NCBI GenBank assembly: GCA_017450925.1
Contig: JAFSSS010000059.1
Span: 1 to 37,444 of the forward strand
DNA length: 37,444 bases
Direction of reading: 5' to 3'
Source of the DNA: Ruminococcus sp.
GTDB taxonomy: Bacteria; Bacillota; Clostridia; Oscillospirales; Ruminococcaceae
In this document: positions 21,491 through 33,698 of the stretch, piece after piece
Numbering within the stretch: the first letter of the stretch is position 1
Layout of the letters: each line of letters opens with the position of its first letter
The notes under the pieces: model-generated
The model's database searches: none
What the model saw: the letters and a program-made list of their open reading frames with translations, nothing else
Told to the model about the DNA's origin: nothing
Program-made: the position numbers and the translations under genes

Positions 21491-22440
21491 TACAGATGAT
21501 AGAGATCAAAAATGTCTCAATGGGATTTGAGGACAGCAAAAAGGGCTCCGGCACAGTCGCGCTGAACGAGGTGAGGCTTACTGTCCCGGAGGGGTGCATC
21601 TTCGGCTTCTTAGGCTCAAACGGAGCCGGAAAAAGCACGCTGATGCGGCTGATGAGCGGCATCTACCGCCCTTGGTCGGGAGATATACTGATCGACGGCG
21701 AGCCGGTGTTCGACAACCCGGCTGCCAAGGAAAAGCTGTTCTTCGTCAACGATGAAACGACCCAGTTCTCCGGCTACACACCCGAGGATCTGAAATTTTT
21801 CTACAAGGGCGCCTACGCCGGCTTTTCAGATACGGTATTCGAGCGTATAATGAAGTCACTTGAGCTGCCCCTTGACAAAAGGCTAAGCACCTTTTCAAAG
21901 GGCATGAAGCGCCAGACGGTCGTGGCGCTGGCACTGGCGGCACAGACCAAATATCTGTTCTTTGACGAAGCCTTTGACGGCCTTGACCCGGCTATGCGGA
22001 GGATAGTCAAAAATCTGATAACCGACGAGATAATCGAGCGCGGTGCGACGCTGGTAGTCTCGTCCCACAACATTACCGAAATAAGTGAGCTTTGCGACAG
22101 GGCTATGCTGCTGCATAAGGGAGAGCTGATCTTCTCTGATGAGCTGGACAATCTTCGTACCGGCTTCACAAAGGTGCAGCTGGTGATAAGAGACAGCAGT
22201 CTTTCGGATGAAGGGCTGAAGCAGCAGATCGCAGCGCTCGGGCTGGAGCTTATGCAGATGTCAGTCGTCGGCTCTGTGCGTCAGCTGATAATCAGAGCCG
22301 GCGAAAATGAAACGCTTGAAAAGCTTTCACAGCTTCCGACGTCGATGATCGAAACGATACCCTTGACGCTGGAGGAGATATTTATTTACGAACTGGAGGT
22401 GAGAGGCTATGGCAGCACTGACTTCATCACAGAGGATTAA
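21487..22440 (+). CDS. ABC transporter ATP-binding protein
   Basis: This 317-residue ATPase has Walker A GSNGAGKST, a Q-loop-like TTQFSGYTPEDL, a divergent signature STFSKGMKRQ in place of LSGGQ, Walker B YLFFDEAFDGLD and a switch His in SSHNITE. A C-terminal extension of about 90 residues follows. The FSKGM signature and length match ABC-2-type exporters of the YtrB class. It is coupled to the GntR gene upstream and overlaps the permease gene by 32 bases. The cargo is unknown; related cassettes respond to cell-envelope-active antibiotics. Confidence 0.93.
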   Translation: MIQMIEIKNVSMGFEDSKKGSGTVALNEVRLTVPEGCIFGFLGSNGAGKSTLMRLMSGIYRPWSGDILIDGEPVFDNPAAKEKLFFVNDETTQFSGYTPEDLKFFYKGAYAGFSDTVFERIMKSLELPLDKRLSTFSKGMKRQTVVALALAAQTKYLFFDEAFDGLDPAMRRIVKNLITDEIIERGATLVVSSHNITEISELCDRAMLLHKGELIFSDELDNLRTGFTKVQLVIRDSSLSDEGLKQQIAALGLELMQMSVVGSVRQLIIRAGENETLEKLSQLPTSMIETIPLTLEEIFIYELEVRGYGSTDFITED

Positions 22441-23854
22441 GGCTTATTCCAAAGCCCTCTCGCGCAACACCGGCAAGGCGCGGATGTTAATAATCGTCCT
22501 GTGCGCACTGGGATGTATCCTTATGCTGTTCCATGTTATCACGGTGGGAGCAGCCAACAGCCATTACCGCGATCTGCTTGATCTGGCAATCATTCCTCTG
22601 CTGGCGGCCGCTGGCTCGGGACTGCTGCTTGCAGCGCCGATGTTCAAGGAGCTTTACAACAGGCAGTATGCAGATGTTGAGTTCTCACTGCCCATAACCG
22701 CATCAGAGCGGTTTAGGGCAAAGCTGCTTTCAATGGTGAGATTCCACCTGCTGCCGCTGCTGGGAGCCGAGGCGCTTTTCCTTGCTATCACTCCCTTTAA
22801 CGTAGAGGACTGGGCGGGCTATAAGCCTTATCTGATGATCTGCCTGTCTCTGCTGATAACTGCAATATTCGTTGACGCGGCAGCGGTATTCTGCGTAAGC
22901 TGCTGCGGCTCCCTGGCAGAGTGCATCTACACGACCCCCCTGCTGATAGCAGGAATAACTCTTCTGCCCATATTCTTTGCAAACTTCTTTATTATCCAGC
23001 CTGCAAGGCTGTCCGCAGACGGGATCGCCTTTGCCCTTGCCAGTGGTCAAATGCCCTGGTGTGCAACTGTGCTGGGACTTGACAGTGAGCTTGACCGCCT
23101 TACGGACTATGTCGGGCTCGGCGCGACACTGCTGCTGGCTTTGCTGCTTATCCTCGCAGCCTATAGGATATATCTCAAGCGGGACGGCCTGCAGACCGGC
23201 AGACCGGTGGTGTTCCCGGCTTTCAAATGGTTCATCGCCTCGCTGGCTCTTACCGATGTTATCCTGCTCTTCCTGTTCAACGGAGTGTATTATTCCATTC
23301 TCTTCGGTCTGCTGGTATTCATGGGACTGCTTTTCCTGATCGCAAGGGGCAGAGTGAGCGTATTCACCCTTGCAAAATGGTTCGGCGTGTATCTCGGGAT
23401 ATTCCTGTGCTGCCTGCTGACCGGCTCCATAGCCTACAAGACCGGCGGCTTCGGCTACAGCCGCGTAAGGCCGGACAGCAGCTGCGCATATCAGTACGCC
23501 AGACTTGACATAACAAGCGAAAAGGAGGACAAGGAATACTACTACGTTTTTCACGCCGGCGGCTACGACCTTGACAGTATGCGGGAGATAGCTGACATTA
23601 TCAGCGATAACCGCATTGAGCCGAAGTTTTTTGACGATGTATTCAACAGCAAGGGAAGATATGACTATATCGTTAACGATAACATCAGGACCCGCGCCTA
23701 TCTTTATATTGAAGCCGACTATCCCGCAAGAGGCTACGAAATCAACGTTCAGATAACGGAGGAGGGCGTCACCAAGCTCAAGGAGCTTATTGACAGGCTG
23801 CATCCCTCGGAGACGAGCATCAGCAGCTATCTCTACAGCGAAGTGTACGAATAG
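22409..23854 (+). CDS. ABC-2-type permease
   Basis: This 481-residue membrane protein has about eight hydrophobic segments between residues 25 and 345. A C-terminal soluble domain of about 130 residues follows (YARLDITSEKEDKEYYYVFHAGGYDL...), with charged, beta-rich sequence probably exposed outside. It is the membrane partner of the preceding ATPase. GGAGGTGAGAGGCT precedes the ATG inside the end of the ATPase gene, so translation is coupled. The permease itself is not recognised beyond the general class. Confidence 0.87.
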   Translation: MAALTSSQRIKAYSKALSRNTGKARMLIIVLCALGCILMLFHVITVGAANSHYRDLLDLAIIPLLAAAGSGLLLAAPMFKELYNRQYADVEFSLPITASERFRAKLLSMVRFHLLPLLGAEALFLAITPFNVEDWAGYKPYLMICLSLLITAIFVDAAAVFCVSCCGSLAECIYTTPLLIAGITLLPIFFANFFIIQPARLSADGIAFALASGQMPWCATVLGLDSELDRLTDYVGLGATLLLALLLILAAYRIYLKRDGLQTGRPVVFPAFKWFIASLALTDVILLFLFNGVYYSILFGLLVFMGLLFLIARGRVSVFTLAKWFGVYLGIFLCCLLTGSIAYKTGGFGYSRVRPDSSCAYQYARLDITSEKEDKEYYYVFHAGGYDLDSMREIADIISDNRIEPKFFDDVFNSKGRYDYIVNDNIRTRAYLYIEADYPARGYEINVQITEEGVTKLKELIDRLHPSETSISSYLYSEVYE

Positions 23855-23909
23855 GATCACAAGCCCTTTACAGAACGACAGAAAAGCAAAATGAAAGCTG
23901 ACAGGAACG

Positions 23910-24124
23910 AAGGCAACACCGCACGACTCGCGGCTAACGCCTCTGCACATCATCTGCTTGCCAGCTTTCCGTCATATTACCCAAATTCTCCTTGACGTTG
24001 CGCAAAGCGAAGCACACTTCGCTTGCAAGCCTGCTTCGAATTTAGGCAATCTGACGAAAATCTGTGCCTCAACGCCAGTTGAGGTTGCGCATACTGATGC
24101 ACAGGGGTCGTGCGGTGTTGCCTT
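23910..24124. mobile_element. 215-bp MITE-like repeat, copy 1
   Basis: Perfect 17-bp terminal inverted repeats (AAGGCAACACCGCACGA) bound a 215-bp non-coding unit. Its right 139 bp recur inverted at 37306-37444 with two mismatches and no gaps. Internal hairpins include AAGCGAAG-CACA-CTTCGCTT and CCTCAAC-GCCA-GTTGAGG. It lies between convergent permease and lacZ genes. TA follows the right end (GCCT-TA), and TA precedes AGGC in copy 2, but no clean target duplication is visible here. Confidence 0.82.
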
Positions 24125-24137
24125 AAGAAAAAAGCAA

Positions 24138-24170
24138 GGGACTGCTGCACCGCGCAGCAGTCCCGTTTTT
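24138..24170 (+). terminator. Terminator between permease and lacZ
   Basis: GGGACTGCTGC pairs with GCAGCAGTCCC around ACCGC and is followed by GTTTTT. An A-rich stretch on the other side gives a weaker T-run for the minus strand, so it may act for both genes. Confidence 0.85.
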
Positions 24171-24182
24171 ATCGGGCGGATA

Positions 24183-27481
<3,299 letters not shown>

Positions 27482-27493
27482 TGCTTTAGTTAT

Positions 27494-27522
27494 ATGATAG
27501 CACATTTCGGCGCGGCTTGCAA
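27494..27522 (-). promoter_or_regulatory. Candidate lacZ promoter beyond the MITE
   Basis: On the minus strand TTGCAA (27517-27522), 17 bases, TATCAT (27494-27499), with TGTGC before the -10. Transcription would start close to the MITE edge, giving lacZ a leader that contains the entire element. Confidence 0.6.
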
Positions 27523-27663
27523 TAGAGGATATGTGTAAAATCCAACAATATGAACCTTGACGCATCGAGTCTCCCGAGCCGGAACGCTTTGTTCATTTCT
27601 CAAAAATCTTTTCCGCTTATTCCGGGATATGTTGTAGGCTGCTACAAAATTCACAGCAGGCTA

Positions 27664-27720
27664 TTGACAAGATAACAGCGTTATGTTACAATAGCTTTGC
27701 AGTCAGATAACAGTGTTATG
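27664..27720 (+). promoter_or_regulatory. TetR-gene promoter with two operators
   Basis: TTGACA (27664-27669), 17 bases, TACAAT (27687-27692). Two 16-base sites, AGATAACAGCGTTATG (27670-27685) and AGATAACAGTGTTATG (27705-27720), each hold the palindrome ATAAC-N3-GTTAT. One fills the spacer and the other lies just after the start point, 35 bases on. They are typical places for an autoregulating TetR repressor. Confidence 0.85.
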
Positions 27721-27745
27721 CAGTGCTGATACAGGGGGTGACAGG

Positions 27746-28363
27746 ATGTCCATAAACAACGAGAGCCGTGAGCGGCTTATCGAATGTGCGAAGAGGGAGT
27801 TCCTTGCAAAGGGCTTTGCCAAGGCCTCGCTAAGAAATATCTGTGCCGAGGCGGGGCTGACCACGGGAGCGGTCTATTTCCTGTTCAAGGATAAAAACGG
27901 CCTGCTGGGGGCTATCGTGGATGAACCGCTGCAGAAAATACAGGAGCTTATGCTCTATCACTTCTCCGCCGAACAGCAGGAGGACTTCTCCACCTATCAG
28001 CAGCGGGACGGCGACCACGACCAGTTCGCGCAGGAGCTTATCGGCATCATGTATGACAACTACGACGCTATGCGCATCCTGCTGGACAGATCACAGGGCT
28101 CGGCCTATGAAAGCGTCGTGGATAGATTCATCGACACCACCGACAGCTATTACATAGTGCTTGCACAGCATTACGCCGACTCCGTCCCAGGCAAGCGGGT
28201 CAATCAGTATATGCTCCACTGGTTCAGCCATGTTCAGATCGAGGCCTTTGTGCATCTGCTGACCCACGAAAGCGACAGACACAAGGCTCTGCAAAGCATC
28301 AGAACAGTTATAGATTTTCTGGTGAAGGGCTGGATGATGTACATCCTCGAGGACGACAACTAA
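27746..28363 (+). CDS. TetR/AcrR family transcriptional regulator
   Basis: This 205-residue protein has an N-terminal TetR HTH (ERLIECAKREFLAKGFAKASLRNICAEAGLTTGAVYFLFKDKNGLL, about 7-52) and an all-helical ligand domain. It probably represses itself and the ABC-FtsX genes behind it through the operators at 27670-27720. The GTG at 27713 is in frame but lies inside the second operator. The ATG at 27746 follows GGGGGTG at 6 bases and is preferred. The ligand is unknown. Confidence 0.9.
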   Translation: MSINNESRERLIECAKREFLAKGFAKASLRNICAEAGLTTGAVYFLFKDKNGLLGAIVDEPLQKIQELMLYHFSAEQQEDFSTYQQRDGDHDQFAQELIGIMYDNYDAMRILLDRSQGSAYESVVDRFIDTTDSYYIVLAQHYADSVPGKRVNQYMLHWFSHVQIEAFVHLLTHESDRHKALQSIRTVIDFLVKGWMMYILEDDN

Positions 28364-28369
28364 GTCAAC

Positions 28370-28422
28370 AAGGGCGGTTCGCTCCGCCCTTAAAATAAAG
28401 CATATAGTTAGCTATAGCTAAC
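28370..28422 (+). promoter_or_regulatory. Hairpin and 16-bp palindrome between TetR and ABC genes
   Basis: AAGGGCGG pairs with CCGCCCTT (28370-28391) without a T-tract. A perfect palindrome GTTAGCTATAGCTAAC follows at 28407-28422, eighteen bases before the ATPase start. The palindrome differs from the TetR operators, so it may be a site for another regulator or an RNA hairpin controlling translation. Confidence 0.6.
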
Positions 28423-28439
28423 ATACAGGAGGAATAAAT

Positions 28440-29141
28440 ATGTATCTTGAAGTAAAGGACGTAAAGAAAAGCTACGGCAAGGATCAGAGCTTCATTCAAG
28501 TGCTGAAGGGCGTGAACACCTCTGTCAAAAAGGGACAGATGTGCGTTATACAGGGCACCAGCGGTTCGGGAAAGTCAACTCTGCTCAACTGCATAGGGGG
28601 GCTGGATGAAATGGACTCCGGCTCGGTAAAGGTGGACGGCAAGGAGATCTTCGGCTTGAAGCCCGCTGAACTGTCAGACTACAGGCGGGATAATCTCGGC
28701 TTTATTTTCCAGTTCTACAATCTGGTGCCGAACCTTACGGTAAGAGAGAACATCAAGGTCTGCGAATATCTTGCGCAGGAGCCTCTTGATATGGACGACC
28801 TGCTGGAAACTCTCGGCCTTACGGAGCATCAGAACAAATTTCCCGCGCAGCTTTCGGGCGGCCAGCAGCAGAGATGCGCTATTGCAAGGGCGCTTATCAA
28901 GAACCCGAAGCTGCTGCTCTGTGACGAGCCCACCGGCGCTCTCGACTCAAAGACCTCGCGGGATATCCTTGTGCTGCTGGAAAGGATAAACGAAAAGTAC
29001 GGCACTACCATGCTGATAGTCACCCACAACAATTCTATCAAGAACATGGTGCATAAGGTCATCATCCTTAAGGACGGGCTTATCAAAAAGGACTACGAGA
29101 ACGAAACAAGAGTTCCCGCCGCAGAGTTGGAGGACTTATAA
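28440..29141 (+). CDS. ABC transporter ATP-binding protein (LolD/MacB class)
   Basis: This 233-residue ATPase has Walker A GTSGSGKSTLLN, Q-loop FQFYNLVPNLTV, signature LSGGQQQRCAIARAL, Walker B LLLCDEPTGALD and switch VTHN. The PTGALDSKT sequence is typical of the MacB/LolD/BceA class that pairs with FtsX-type permeases. AGGAGG lies 7 bases before the ATG. Its TAA overlaps the permease ATG by one base (TAATG). It forms a unit with the TetR regulator upstream and the permease downstream. Confidence 0.95.
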   Translation: MYLEVKDVKKSYGKDQSFIQVLKGVNTSVKKGQMCVIQGTSGSGKSTLLNCIGGLDEMDSGSVKVDGKEIFGLKPAELSDYRRDNLGFIFQFYNLVPNLTVRENIKVCEYLAQEPLDMDDLLETLGLTEHQNKFPAQLSGGQQQRCAIARALIKNPKLLLCDEPTGALDSKTSRDILVLLERINEKYGTTMLIVTHNNSIKNMVHKVIILKDGLIKKDYENETRVPAAELEDL

Positions 29142-31855
29142 TGAACAGAGTGCTTAGAAAACGCATCTCCCGCGATCTCAAAAGCAATTTCGGCCGGTAT
29201 CTGGCGCTTGTGCTGCTGATCGTTATGGGAATTTTCCTTGTGGCAAGCTTTGTGGGCTCGGCAGAGGCGATCATACAGGGAACAGAGAACAAGAAAGCTG
29301 AAAACCACCGCCAGGACGGTCAGTTCTCGGTGTTCCTGCCGCTGACGGAAGAGGAGCTTTCAAGCCTCTCCGAGGGCGGAACTGTCATCGAGCCGATCTT
29401 CAATACCGACCTGCCCGTTGAGGGAGGAAAGGTGCTTCGGCTTTTTGGGAACCGTCAGCAGACCGACCTTATAGATGTATGCGAGGGCAGGCTTGCAGAG
29501 AATACCGGCGAGGCTCTCCTTGAGCGGAGATTTGCAGATACCAACGGCTATTCCGTCGGGGACGAGATCACTGCGGGGGGCGTTGTGTTCAAGATAGTGG
29601 GGCTTGGCTCCGTTCCCGATTACGATGCTCCCCTGCGCAATCTGTCCGACACAGGCGTTCAGTCGGAGGTCTTCGGGATGCTCTTCGTCACCGCCGACGA
29701 ATACAGCCGCATCATCGCAGAGACCGACCAGAAGGCACAGGAATACGCCTACTCCTACAGACTGGGAGAGGGCATCACAGACAATGATCTGAAAGAAAAA
29801 ATAAAGTCGCTGGAATTCGACTATACAAAGGTGGAGGACAAATACTTCAAGGAGTCGATAAACGAGGCGCTTGAACAGAAGGAGAGGATAGAAAACGGTG
29901 TGAAGGATATCCACAGCGGGGCAAAATCCCTTGCCGACGGACTCTCCGAGCTGAACGGCAGCGATGATGCTCTGACCGGGGGTGCGCAGAGGCTTTTTGA
30001 GGAGTATCTTGCACAGGCGAACACATCCCTTTCTGCCCTCGGCGTAAAGGAAAGGCTTACGGAGGAAAACTACTCCGCAGTGCTGGCAGGCCTTGCCTCC
30101 TCCGACAGGTCGGGACAGCTTTCCTCGCTGAAGCAGAGCCTTGACAGTCTGAAGCAGTTCCGCGACGGGATAGGCGATTACACAAAGGGCGTAAGCGAGG
30201 CCTCCGAGGGTGCGGGCAAGCTCTATGATGGCATTGACGAGATGAAGCAGTTCACCGATGAGGTCATCGAAAAGGAGTTCGTCATCGACATCGACAACCT
30301 CACCTCCTTCCTCAAGGCCTCGGAAAACGGCAGGATAGAGGCCGCCGCCGGAGATGTCATCATGAACAAGATCGGCGGACTTATCGCGGGAGTCATCGTG
30401 CTGATACTCTTTGCCTATGTGATCTCGGTGTTCGTGGTGCATCAGATAGAGAACGAGGCCCCGGTCATCGGTGCGCTGTATGCGCTGGGCGTCAAGAAAA
30501 AGGATCTGCTCCGCCACTACATAACCCTGCCGACCGTTATCACCTTTGTGGGGGCAGTGCTGGGACTGGCTCTCGCATTCACGCCCATAGGCATCAAAAG
30601 ACAAATGTCGGACAGCTACGGCTATTTCTCGCTCCCCGACTTTGATTTCGTATATCCCCCATATCTGATGATCTATGCGCTGGTGGTGCCGCCGCTGATA
30701 AGCGCCGCGGTGAACACGCTGGTCATCAACAAAAAGCTCTCCCGCACGGCGCTGTCGCTTATCAAAAACGAGCAGAAGGCCTCCAGCTACCGTCAGTTCA
30801 ACATCAAGTCTGAAAGCTTCACAAGAGTGTTCCGCATAAGGCAAATGGTAAGGGAGCTTCGCTCGTCCGTGACTGTAGTGCTGGGAATGTTCATCTCGCT
30901 TCTTGTCATCATCCTCGGCCTCAACACCTACAGGCTCTGTACCAACGTTAAGGAACGCAATGTGGCCGACACGAAGTACGAATATATGTACCTGCTGAAA
31001 CACCCCGAAAAGCAGGCTCCGTCAGAGGGCGAGGCTGCCTACATCGAGGGGCTGAATATGAAGATACTCAACTACACCCTTGAGGTCAGCGTTATCGGTC
31101 TGAACGAAAACAGCAGATACTTCTCTGCCCGTCCCGAAAAGGGCAAGAGCAAGGCCGTCATCAGCAACTCCCTCAAGGAGCGCCTCGGCTATGACGTCGG
31201 AGACAAGGTCACCTTCAGCGACCCCGCCGCCGATATCGACTACACCTTTACGGTAACGGATATCTGCGAATACTCCCCCGGCTTTACCGTCTTTATGGAT
31301 ATCGGCAGCATGAGAGAGCTGTTCGGCAAGGACAAGGAGCATTACAACGCCGTCTATTCCGACAAGGCGCTCAATATAGACGAGGGCAGGCTCTACAGCG
31401 TGAACACTAAGGATGAGATAAAGAAGAGCGCCGGCGTATTCATCGAACAGATGACAGGCTTTATCGTAATGCTGATAGCCGCAGGCTCGGTGATCTTCTG
31501 CGTGGTGATGTATCTGATGATCGGCGTGATGATCGACCGCTCCAGCTTCGGCATCTCGCTGATAAAGATATTCGGCTACCGTCCGAAGGAGATAAGGGAT
31601 CTGTATCTGAACGGAAATCTGATAGTTATCGCCTTGGGCGGACTGATCTGCATCCCTGCCGCAAAGCTGGTCATGGATACGATCTATCCCTCCTTCATAG
31701 CCAACGTTGCCTGCTGCATGGATATTTCCTTCCCCTGGTATATGTATCTGATAATATACTGTGCGATGCTGCTGATCTATCTGCTGATAAACAAGCTGCT
31801 TATGCGCAAGATAAACAGGATAACCCCTGCAGAGGTACTCAAGAACAGAGAATGA
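29141..31855 (+). CDS. Large FtsX-domain ABC permease
   Basis: This 904-residue protein has one N-terminal membrane helix (about 18-38) and a large extracytoplasmic region with a coiled-coil-like stretch (KDIHSGAKSLADGLSELNG, about 240-370). A first FtsX-type block of helices follows (about 410-530), then a helix near 580-600, a second extracytoplasmic domain and a second FtsX block (about 765-895). This fits the permease of MacB-like exporters, which move lipids, peptides or drugs or act mechanically at the envelope. Translation is coupled to the ATPase gene. The substrate is unknown; control by the adjacent TetR protein suggests a response to a small toxic molecule. Confidence 0.9.
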   Translation: MNRVLRKRISRDLKSNFGRYLALVLLIVMGIFLVASFVGSAEAIIQGTENKKAENHRQDGQFSVFLPLTEEELSSLSEGGTVIEPIFNTDLPVEGGKVLRLFGNRQQTDLIDVCEGRLAENTGEALLERRFADTNGYSVGDEITAGGVVFKIVGLGSVPDYDAPLRNLSDTGVQSEVFGMLFVTADEYSRIIAETDQKAQEYAYSYRLGEGITDNDLKEKIKSLEFDYTKVEDKYFKESINEALEQKERIENGVKDIHSGAKSLADGLSELNGSDDALTGGAQRLFEEYLAQANTSLSALGVKERLTEENYSAVLAGLASSDRSGQLSSLKQSLDSLKQFRDGIGDYTKGVSEASEGAGKLYDGIDEMKQFTDEVIEKEFVIDIDNLTSFLKASENGRIEAAAGDVIMNKIGGLIAGVIVLILFAYVISVFVVHQIENEAPVIGALYALGVKKKDLLRHYITLPTVITFVGAVLGLALAFTPIGIKRQMSDSYGYFSLPDFDFVYPPYLMIYALVVPPLISAAVNTLVINKKLSRTALSLIKNEQKASSYRQFNIKSESFTRVFRIRQMVRELRSSVTVVLGMFISLLVIILGLNTYRLCTNVKERNVADTKYEYMYLLKHPEKQAPSEGEAAYIEGLNMKILNYTLEVSVIGLNENSRYFSARPEKGKSKAVISNSLKERLGYDVGDKVTFSDPAADIDYTFTVTDICEYSPGFTVFMDIGSMRELFGKDKEHYNAVYSDKALNIDEGRLYSVNTKDEIKKSAGVFIEQMTGFIVMLIAAGSVIFCVVMYLMIGVMIDRSSFGISLIKIFGYRPKEIRDLYLNGNLIVIALGGLICIPAAKLVMDTIYPSFIANVACCMDISFPWYMYLIIYCAMLLIYLLINKLLMRKINRITPAEVLKNRE

Positions 31856-31871
31856 CCTCTGACAGCAAAAC

Positions 31872-31907
31872 GACCCGAAGGCCTCTGCGGCTTTCGGGTC
31901 TTATGCT
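31872..31907 (+). terminator. Terminator of the ABC-FtsX unit
   Basis: GACCCGAA-GGC pairs with GCT-TTCGGGTC around a 7-base loop; T-rich sequence (TTATGCTATTTTT) follows. It lies against the stop codon of the convergent rtcB gene. Confidence 0.75.
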
Positions 31908-33114
31908 ATTTTTCGTCCCCTGCCTTGAAGTTGTAGATCGGTCTGATGACCTCTGCCACCTCCACCGTATCTCCGATATTGTCAACGATATCGCTTACGG
32001 ACTTATAGGCCATAGGGCATTCGTCCAGCGTGGCAGAGCCTACCGAGGTGGTGTAGATGCCCTGCATCTGCTTCTTGAACTCCGACACGGTAAAGCTTGC
32101 CTTGGCCGCAGACCGCGACATCAGCCGTCCCGCGCCGTGAGGGGCAGAGAAGTTCCAGTCGGGGCTGCCCTTGCCGATGCAGATAAGCGAGCCGTCCCGC
32201 ATATTAATTGGGATAAGCAGCTTCTCCCCCGCCTGCGCCGAGACTGCGCCCTTGCGGAGTATCATGTTCTCGGTGTCGATGTAGTTGTGTATGGTGGTGA
32301 ACTGCTCGGTGACGTGCAGCTTCATCCCCTTGACGATCTCGTCTGTCATCGCCTTGCGGTTGAGCATCGCAAACTCCTGCACTATCTTCATATCGTGGAT
32401 ATACTGCTCGAACAGCTCTCCCTCGCAGTAGGCAAGCTCCTTGGGGATGTCGGTGCGCTTGGTGTTTTTCAAGGCTGTGATCGCCTTTTGTATCTGCTTC
32501 TCCCTGCCCTCGGCCTTCAGCCTTGCCACCAGCTCGTCCATATCCTGCTTTGAGCAGCCGTTCAAGCGCCTGTAGGCCTCCCCTTGGTAGTAGGAGGCTG
32601 TCTCGACACCCAAGTGCCGCGAGCCGGAGTGTATCACGATATAGATGCTGCCGTCATCGCCCCTGTCGGCCTCGATGAAGTGGTTGCCGCCGCCGAGGGT
32701 GCCGAGGCTCAACACCGCCCTGTCGTGGTTTATCCTGTCATAGCAGTAAAGCTCTGTAAGGTCGATGCTTTCGTTATATCTGTGCGCCGACCTGCGCACA
32801 TTGAAGCCGGAGGGTATCCTCTCGTAGATAAGCTTATCCAGCCTCTGCAGCTCAAGGTGGCTCTCCTTTACCTTGATGACCTCCATTCCGCAGCCGATAT
32901 CCACCCCGACCAGATTCGGCACCACCTTGTCGGTTATGGTCATGGTCGTGCCTATGGTGCAGCCCGCTCCTGCATGGACATCGGGCATTATCCTTATCTG
33001 CTGACCCTCGCACATAGGCTGGTTCAGCAGGCTTACAAGCTGCGAGACTGCGTTCTCGTCTATCACATCCGTGAACACCTTGCAGCTGTTGTACTTTCCT
33101 TTTAATTCTATCAT
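31906..33114 (-). CDS. rtcB: RtcB family RNA ligase
   Basis: This 402-residue protein belongs to the RtcB family, GTP- and Mn-dependent ligases that join 3'-phosphate or 2',3'-cyclic-phosphate RNA ends to 5'-OH ends. Metal and catalytic motifs are visible in order: MPDVHAGAG, VGVDIGCGM (metal Asp and Cys), LGGGNHFIE, IHSGSRHLG, TIHNYID and SAPHGAGRLMSR, whose His is the guanylylated residue. The frame extends upstream past 33114, but GGAAGGAG sits 5-6 bases before the ATG at 33114. It starts three bases after the kptA stop, so the two are one operon. The archease partner of some RtcB systems is absent. Confidence 0.95.
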   Translation of the reverse strand: MIELKGKYNSCKVFTDVIDENAVSQLVSLLNQPMCEGQQIRIMPDVHAGAGCTIGTTMTITDKVVPNLVGVDIGCGMEVIKVKESHLELQRLDKLIYERIPSGFNVRRSAHRYNESIDLTELYCYDRINHDRAVLSLGTLGGGNHFIEADRGDDGSIYIVIHSGSRHLGVETASYYQGEAYRRLNGCSKQDMDELVARLKAEGREKQIQKAITALKNTKRTDIPKELAYCEGELFEQYIHDMKIVQEFAMLNRKAMTDEIVKGMKLHVTEQFTTIHNYIDTENMILRKGAVSAQAGEKLLIPINMRDGSLICIGKGSPDWNFSAPHGAGRLMSRSAAKASFTVSEFKKQMQGIYTTSVGSATLDECPMAYKSVSDIVDNIGDTVEVAEVIRPIYNFKAGDEK

Positions 33115-33116
33115 AT

Positions 33117-33680
33117 TTACTCCTTCCTTGCTTCGGTCAATACTTCCTTCACATACCTCCAGGGTATATCCTCCGACTGCCAAACTCCGTTGTCGGAGAT
33201 GCGGAAGACATAGCCGTCGGCAGTCATCGCCTCTGTGTCGATGACCAGCACCGCCGGCCTGCCGTGGCGCCTTCCCACAGTAAAGGCGGTCTCAACATCC
33301 TTGGAGAGATGCACATACTGTCTGTTCATTTTTCTGATGCCGTCACGCTTGATGCTGTCAAGGAAGCGGTCGGCGGTGCCGTGATAGAGCCGCTCCGGCG
33401 GTACGGCCTCACGCATTTTCACCTCCACCGGGATGCTGTGCCCTTGGTTGGCTCTGATCTTCGACCTGTCATCATTGAAGCTGTAGCGCTGTTTGCTGTT
33501 CTCCCGCACGATGCGCTCCAGCGTTTCCATGCTTATGGTATGCCCCGAGGCGTTGATGCCGTCGATAAGCTCCCGCGTATCCGCCCAGCCCTCGCTGTCA
33601 AGAGTGATGCCTATAGTCTCCGGCTCATGCCGCAGTATAAGGCTTATGAATTTTCCCAATGTAATATCGTCGTTTTTCAT
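33117..33680 (-). CDS. kptA: RNA 2'-phosphotransferase (Tpt1/KptA family)
   Basis: This 187-residue protein carries Tpt1/KptA motifs: KFISLILRHEP (Arg17-His18), RANQGHSI (76-83), LYHGT (98-102), IRKMNRQYVHLS (115-126) and GRPAVLVID. The family moves an internal RNA 2'-phosphate to NAD+, restoring a 2'-OH and forming ADP-ribose 1'',2''-cyclic phosphate. In bacteria its natural substrate is unclear. The long open frame continues upstream, but GGAGGT lies 6 bases before the ATG at 33680 and homology starts there. It is first in an operon with rtcB. A promoter (33793-33821) and a leader hairpin (33699-33754) precede it. Confidence 0.93.
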   Translation of the reverse strand: MKNDDITLGKFISLILRHEPETIGITLDSEGWADTRELIDGINASGHTISMETLERIVRENSKQRYSFNDDRSKIRANQGHSIPVEVKMREAVPPERLYHGTADRFLDSIKRDGIRKMNRQYVHLSKDVETAFTVGRRHGRPAVLVIDTEAMTADGYVFRISDNGVWQSEDIPWRYVKEVLTEARKE

Positions 33681-33698
33681 TCTGTTACCTCCGTAAAT

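Noticed and set aside
22730-23953. 407-codon minus-strand frame opposite the ABC-2 permease
   Set aside because: Antisense shadow without start signals; the plus-strand gene is coupled to its ATPase.
29360-31003. 547-codon minus-strand frame opposite the FtsX permease
   Set aside because: Antisense shadow; the plus strand shows helices and an ATPase partner in an overlapping operon.
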